This document shows, piece by piece, positions 62,558 to 64,000 of a DNA stretch of 64,000 nt (positions are counted from its first letter, which is position 1; the number at the start of each line of letters is the position of its first letter). The translations under genes were made by a program, and so were the position numbers. Source of the DNA: an uncultured Collinsella sp. (lineage in GTDB: Bacteria > Actinomycetota > Coriobacteriia > Coriobacteriales > Coriobacteriaceae); NCBI GenBank assembly GCA_900554645.1, contig USIE01000005.1:1-64000 (forward strand). Direction: 5' to 3'. Under the pieces are notes generated by a model. It saw only the letters and a list, made by a program, of their open reading frames with translations, ran no database searches and was not told the DNA's origin.

Positions 62558-62655
62558 CCATCAGGGACGCAACGCATCAGCCCACCGACCTAAGCATTAT
62601 GAGTGGGGGCGTCAGCCAACGTAAAACCGGGTTGCCCCATAGTTGACGCAGGCAC

Positions 62656-62781
62656 GCGCCGCCGAAGGCCAGGCGCAAGGTTTCCGTAGATTCCGCACGA
62701 GCCGGAAAGCACTTAATGTGCTTTCCGAGCGAGCCCAGGACCTGACCGAGCGAAAACCTTGCGCCTGGCCTTCGGCGGCGC
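62656..62781. repeat. Large palindrome with 28-bp perfect arms upstream of rplJ
   Basis: Positions 62656-62683 and 62754-62781 are exact inverse copies (arm contains GAAGGCCAGGCGCAAGG). The 70-base interior contains a second dyad, CGGAAAGCAC / GTGCTTTCCG (62703-62727). Lies in the gap 62558-63063, just before the rplJ promoter. The stretch 62558-62655 shows nothing further. Confidence 0.75.
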
Positions 62782-62818
62782 GGTCGGATGGTGGAATTGT
62801 GTGCAGCCCGGTTTCCCG

Positions 62819-62847
62819 TTGACCGACGCCGGGGTCCCCGCCATAAT
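62819..62847 (+). promoter_or_regulatory. Promoter of rplJL
   Basis: TTGACC at 62819-62824, a 17-base spacer and CATAAT at 62842-62847. A strong vegetative promoter; transcription should start near 62854. Confidence 0.75.
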
Positions 62848-62870
62848 ACTTTCGGTTCACGCACGAATCC

Positions 62871-62943
62871 GCTGCCAGAGACAGCCGGTGCAAACGGGCA
62901 TCGCCCGCGAGCTTAATGGGACTTCCCGCCAGCCGAGGTGGTC
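62871..62943 (+). ncRNA. Ribosomal protein L10 leader RNA
   Basis: The leader has the conserved blocks of the L10 leader: AGACAGCCGGTG, a variable stem (AACGGGCATCGCCCG), GCTTAAT, then GCCAGCCGAGGTGG. In other bacteria L10 (with L7/L12) binds this RNA and represses its own operon. It is followed by a terminator-like hairpin, so control here may be by attenuation. Confidence 0.8.
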
Positions 62944-62961
62944 GAGTAGATATGTCTTCTC

Positions 62962-62998
62962 GCCCCCGTCGCTCATGCAGCGCGGGGGCTTTCTTTTT
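62962..62998 (+). terminator. Attenuator hairpin between the L10 leader and rplJ
   Basis: Stem GCCCCCG-CGCT / AGCG-CGGGGGC followed by TTTCTTTTT, 66 bases before the rplJ start. The position fits conditional termination of the leader. Confidence 0.75.
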
Positions 62999-63063
62999 GG
63001 ACATGCCCCCGTCACGTCCTTGTGGCGGACCGTGCCCGGAAAGAATTCGAGGAGGTGTAATTC

Positions 63064-63585
63064 ATGCCCCAGCAGTACAAAATCGACAAGGTTGCAGAGA
63101 TCGAGTCCCGTATCGCCGAGAACGCCGGTCTGTTCGTCGTCAACTACAACGGTCTGACGGTTAAGCAGGCTCAGGAGCTGCGTCATCAGCTTCGCGAGTG
63201 CGGCGCCGAGATGAAGGTCTACAAGAACAACCTGGTCAAGATCGCTCTCAAGAACCAGGAGCAGCCCGAGCTCGACGAGATCCTCGCCGGCCCCGTCGCT
63301 TATGTGTTCTACGAGTCCGAGCCGGTCGAGGCCGCTAAGGCCCTTAAGGACTTCTCCGCTCAGTCCAAGGGCGTCCTTGAGATCAAGGGCGGTATCTCCG
63401 ACGGCAAGGCCGTTTCCGCTGATGATGTTAAGGCTATCGCCGAGCTGCCCACCAAGGATCAGCTTCTCGGCCAGATTGCCGGTCTCATCTCCGGTTTCGC
63501 TCGCGACATCGCTGTCTGCGTCAACGGCGTTTCCTCTGGTCTCGCTCGTTCGATCCAGCAGGTCTCCGAGCAGAAGGCAGCCTAG
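63064..63585 (+). CDS. rplJ: 50S ribosomal protein L10
   Basis: Stalk base protein that anchors L7/L12 dimers. 173 residues starting MPQQYKIDKVAEIESRIAEN, with GLTVKQAQELRHQLRECGAEMKVYKN and a C-terminal helix that binds L7/L12. GAGGAGG precedes the ATG. It lies 22 kb from rplKA. Confidence 0.97.
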   Translation: MPQQYKIDKVAEIESRIAENAGLFVVNYNGLTVKQAQELRHQLRECGAEMKVYKNNLVKIALKNQEQPELDEILAGPVAYVFYESEPVEAAKALKDFSAQSKGVLEIKGGISDGKAVSADDVKAIAELPTKDQLLGQIAGLISGFARDIAVCVNGVSSGLARSIQQVSEQKAA

Positions 63586-63687
63586 TCGCTGTTTTCACCC
63601 GCGGCGGCAACGCCGCACCCCTGGCGCATTCGCGCCGTGTTTTAACTGATCTCCGTGCATCCGCACGGAAACCGAAAGGACTTAGAA

Positions 63688-64000
63688 ATGGCTAAGCTTA
63701 CCACCGATGAGATCATCGATGCTCTTAAGGAAATGACCCTTCTCGAGGCTTCCGAGCTCGTTAAGGCTATCGAGGACACCTTCGGCGTTTCCGCCGCTGC
63801 TCCTGCTGCCGTTGTCGCCGCTCCCGCTGCTGGCGCTGCTGAGGCCGAGGAGAAGACCGAGTTTGACGTCGTGCTCGAGGGCTTCGGCGACAACAAGATC
63901 CAGGTCATCAAGGCCGTCCGTGAGCTCACCAACCTTGGCCTGAAGGAGGCCAAGGAGGTCGTCGAGGGCGCTCCCAAGGCTGTTCTCGAGGGTGCCAAGA
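63688..64000 (+). CDS. rplL: 50S ribosomal protein L7/L12 (partial, runs off the window)
   Basis: The first 104 codons of the stalk protein: N-terminal dimerisation helix [20 protein letters not shown], the Ala-rich hinge ([20 protein letters not shown]) and the C-terminal domain [20 protein letters not shown]. The end lies beyond position 64000. GAAAGGA precedes the ATG. rpoB is expected further downstream. Confidence 0.97.
   Translation, partial: MAKLTTDEIIDALKEMTLLEASELVKAIEDTFGVSAAAPAAVVAAPAAGAAEAEEKTEFDVVLEGFGDNKIQVIKAVRELTNLGLKEAKEVVEGAPKAVLEGAK

Overview
The window looks like a chromosomal segment of a high-GC Gram-positive gut anaerobe of the class Coriobacteriia, most like Collinsella. 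This is inferred from gene content and style: GC-rich third codon positions, GAAAGGA/AGGAGG ribosome sites, occasional GTG/TTG starts, a complete set of MEP isoprenoid genes ispD/E/F, DisA, ClpC, a FeoA-FeoB fusion, an LAATG-type cell-wall anchor and a large orphan 2-hydroxyacyl-CoA dehydratase/activase fusion. No sequence search was possible.

Layout. 1-633: gene-poor, AT-rich, with a tRNA-Val and what looks like an integration scar. 820-12859: housekeeping genes on the plus strand (asnB, murE, a HAD phosphatase, murI, rph, XTP pyrophosphatase, dtd, veg, ispE, tRNA-Pro, tatA, greA, lysS). 13302-25631: a ThrE-type exporter, a DUF2798 membrane protein, the 1479-residue activase/dehydratase fusion with its TetR regulator, clpC and pepD. 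25759-28244 (minus): hipA, hipB and mntP. 28466-34066: disA-ispD-ispF-cysS-rlmB-yacP. 34094-35434 (minus): a stand-alone HipA-like kinase with its own N-terminal HTH. 35506-36545: a repeat-rich intergenic block. 35659-40927: translation and secretion genes (tRNA-Thr, Tyr, Thr, Met, tuf, rpmG, tRNA-Trp, secE, nusG, rplK, rplA). 41215-53272 (minus): phosphoesterase plus ParB-like/BMP fusion, MscS, a surface 5'-nucleotidase, a three-gene ABC transporter of the TrpXYZ type, a WYL-like regulator, asnS and a PTS EIIA. 53516-62557: an esterase, FeoAB, an MFS efflux protein, a GH13 glycosidase, a DNA glycosylase, an unknown gene and an aminotransferase. 62819-64000: L10 leader, rplJ and the start of rplL.

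How the parts fit. Most genes are core metabolism and information processing. The accessory interest lies in (i) two HipA-type kinase loci, each with a near-perfect inverted-repeat operator, one a textbook two-gene module and one a single polypeptide carrying its own DNA-binding domain; (ii) a cytosolic ParB-like/BMP (PnrA) fusion translationally coupled to a metallophosphoesterase, which resembles an uncharacterised intracellular ligand-sensing module; (iii) an autoregulated TetR/dehydratase-activase operon; and (iv) an unusual density of intergenic palindromic repeats of at least six families, several placed at stop codons. The ribosomal protein genes rplKA and rplJL, usually adjacent, are separated here by about 22 kb.
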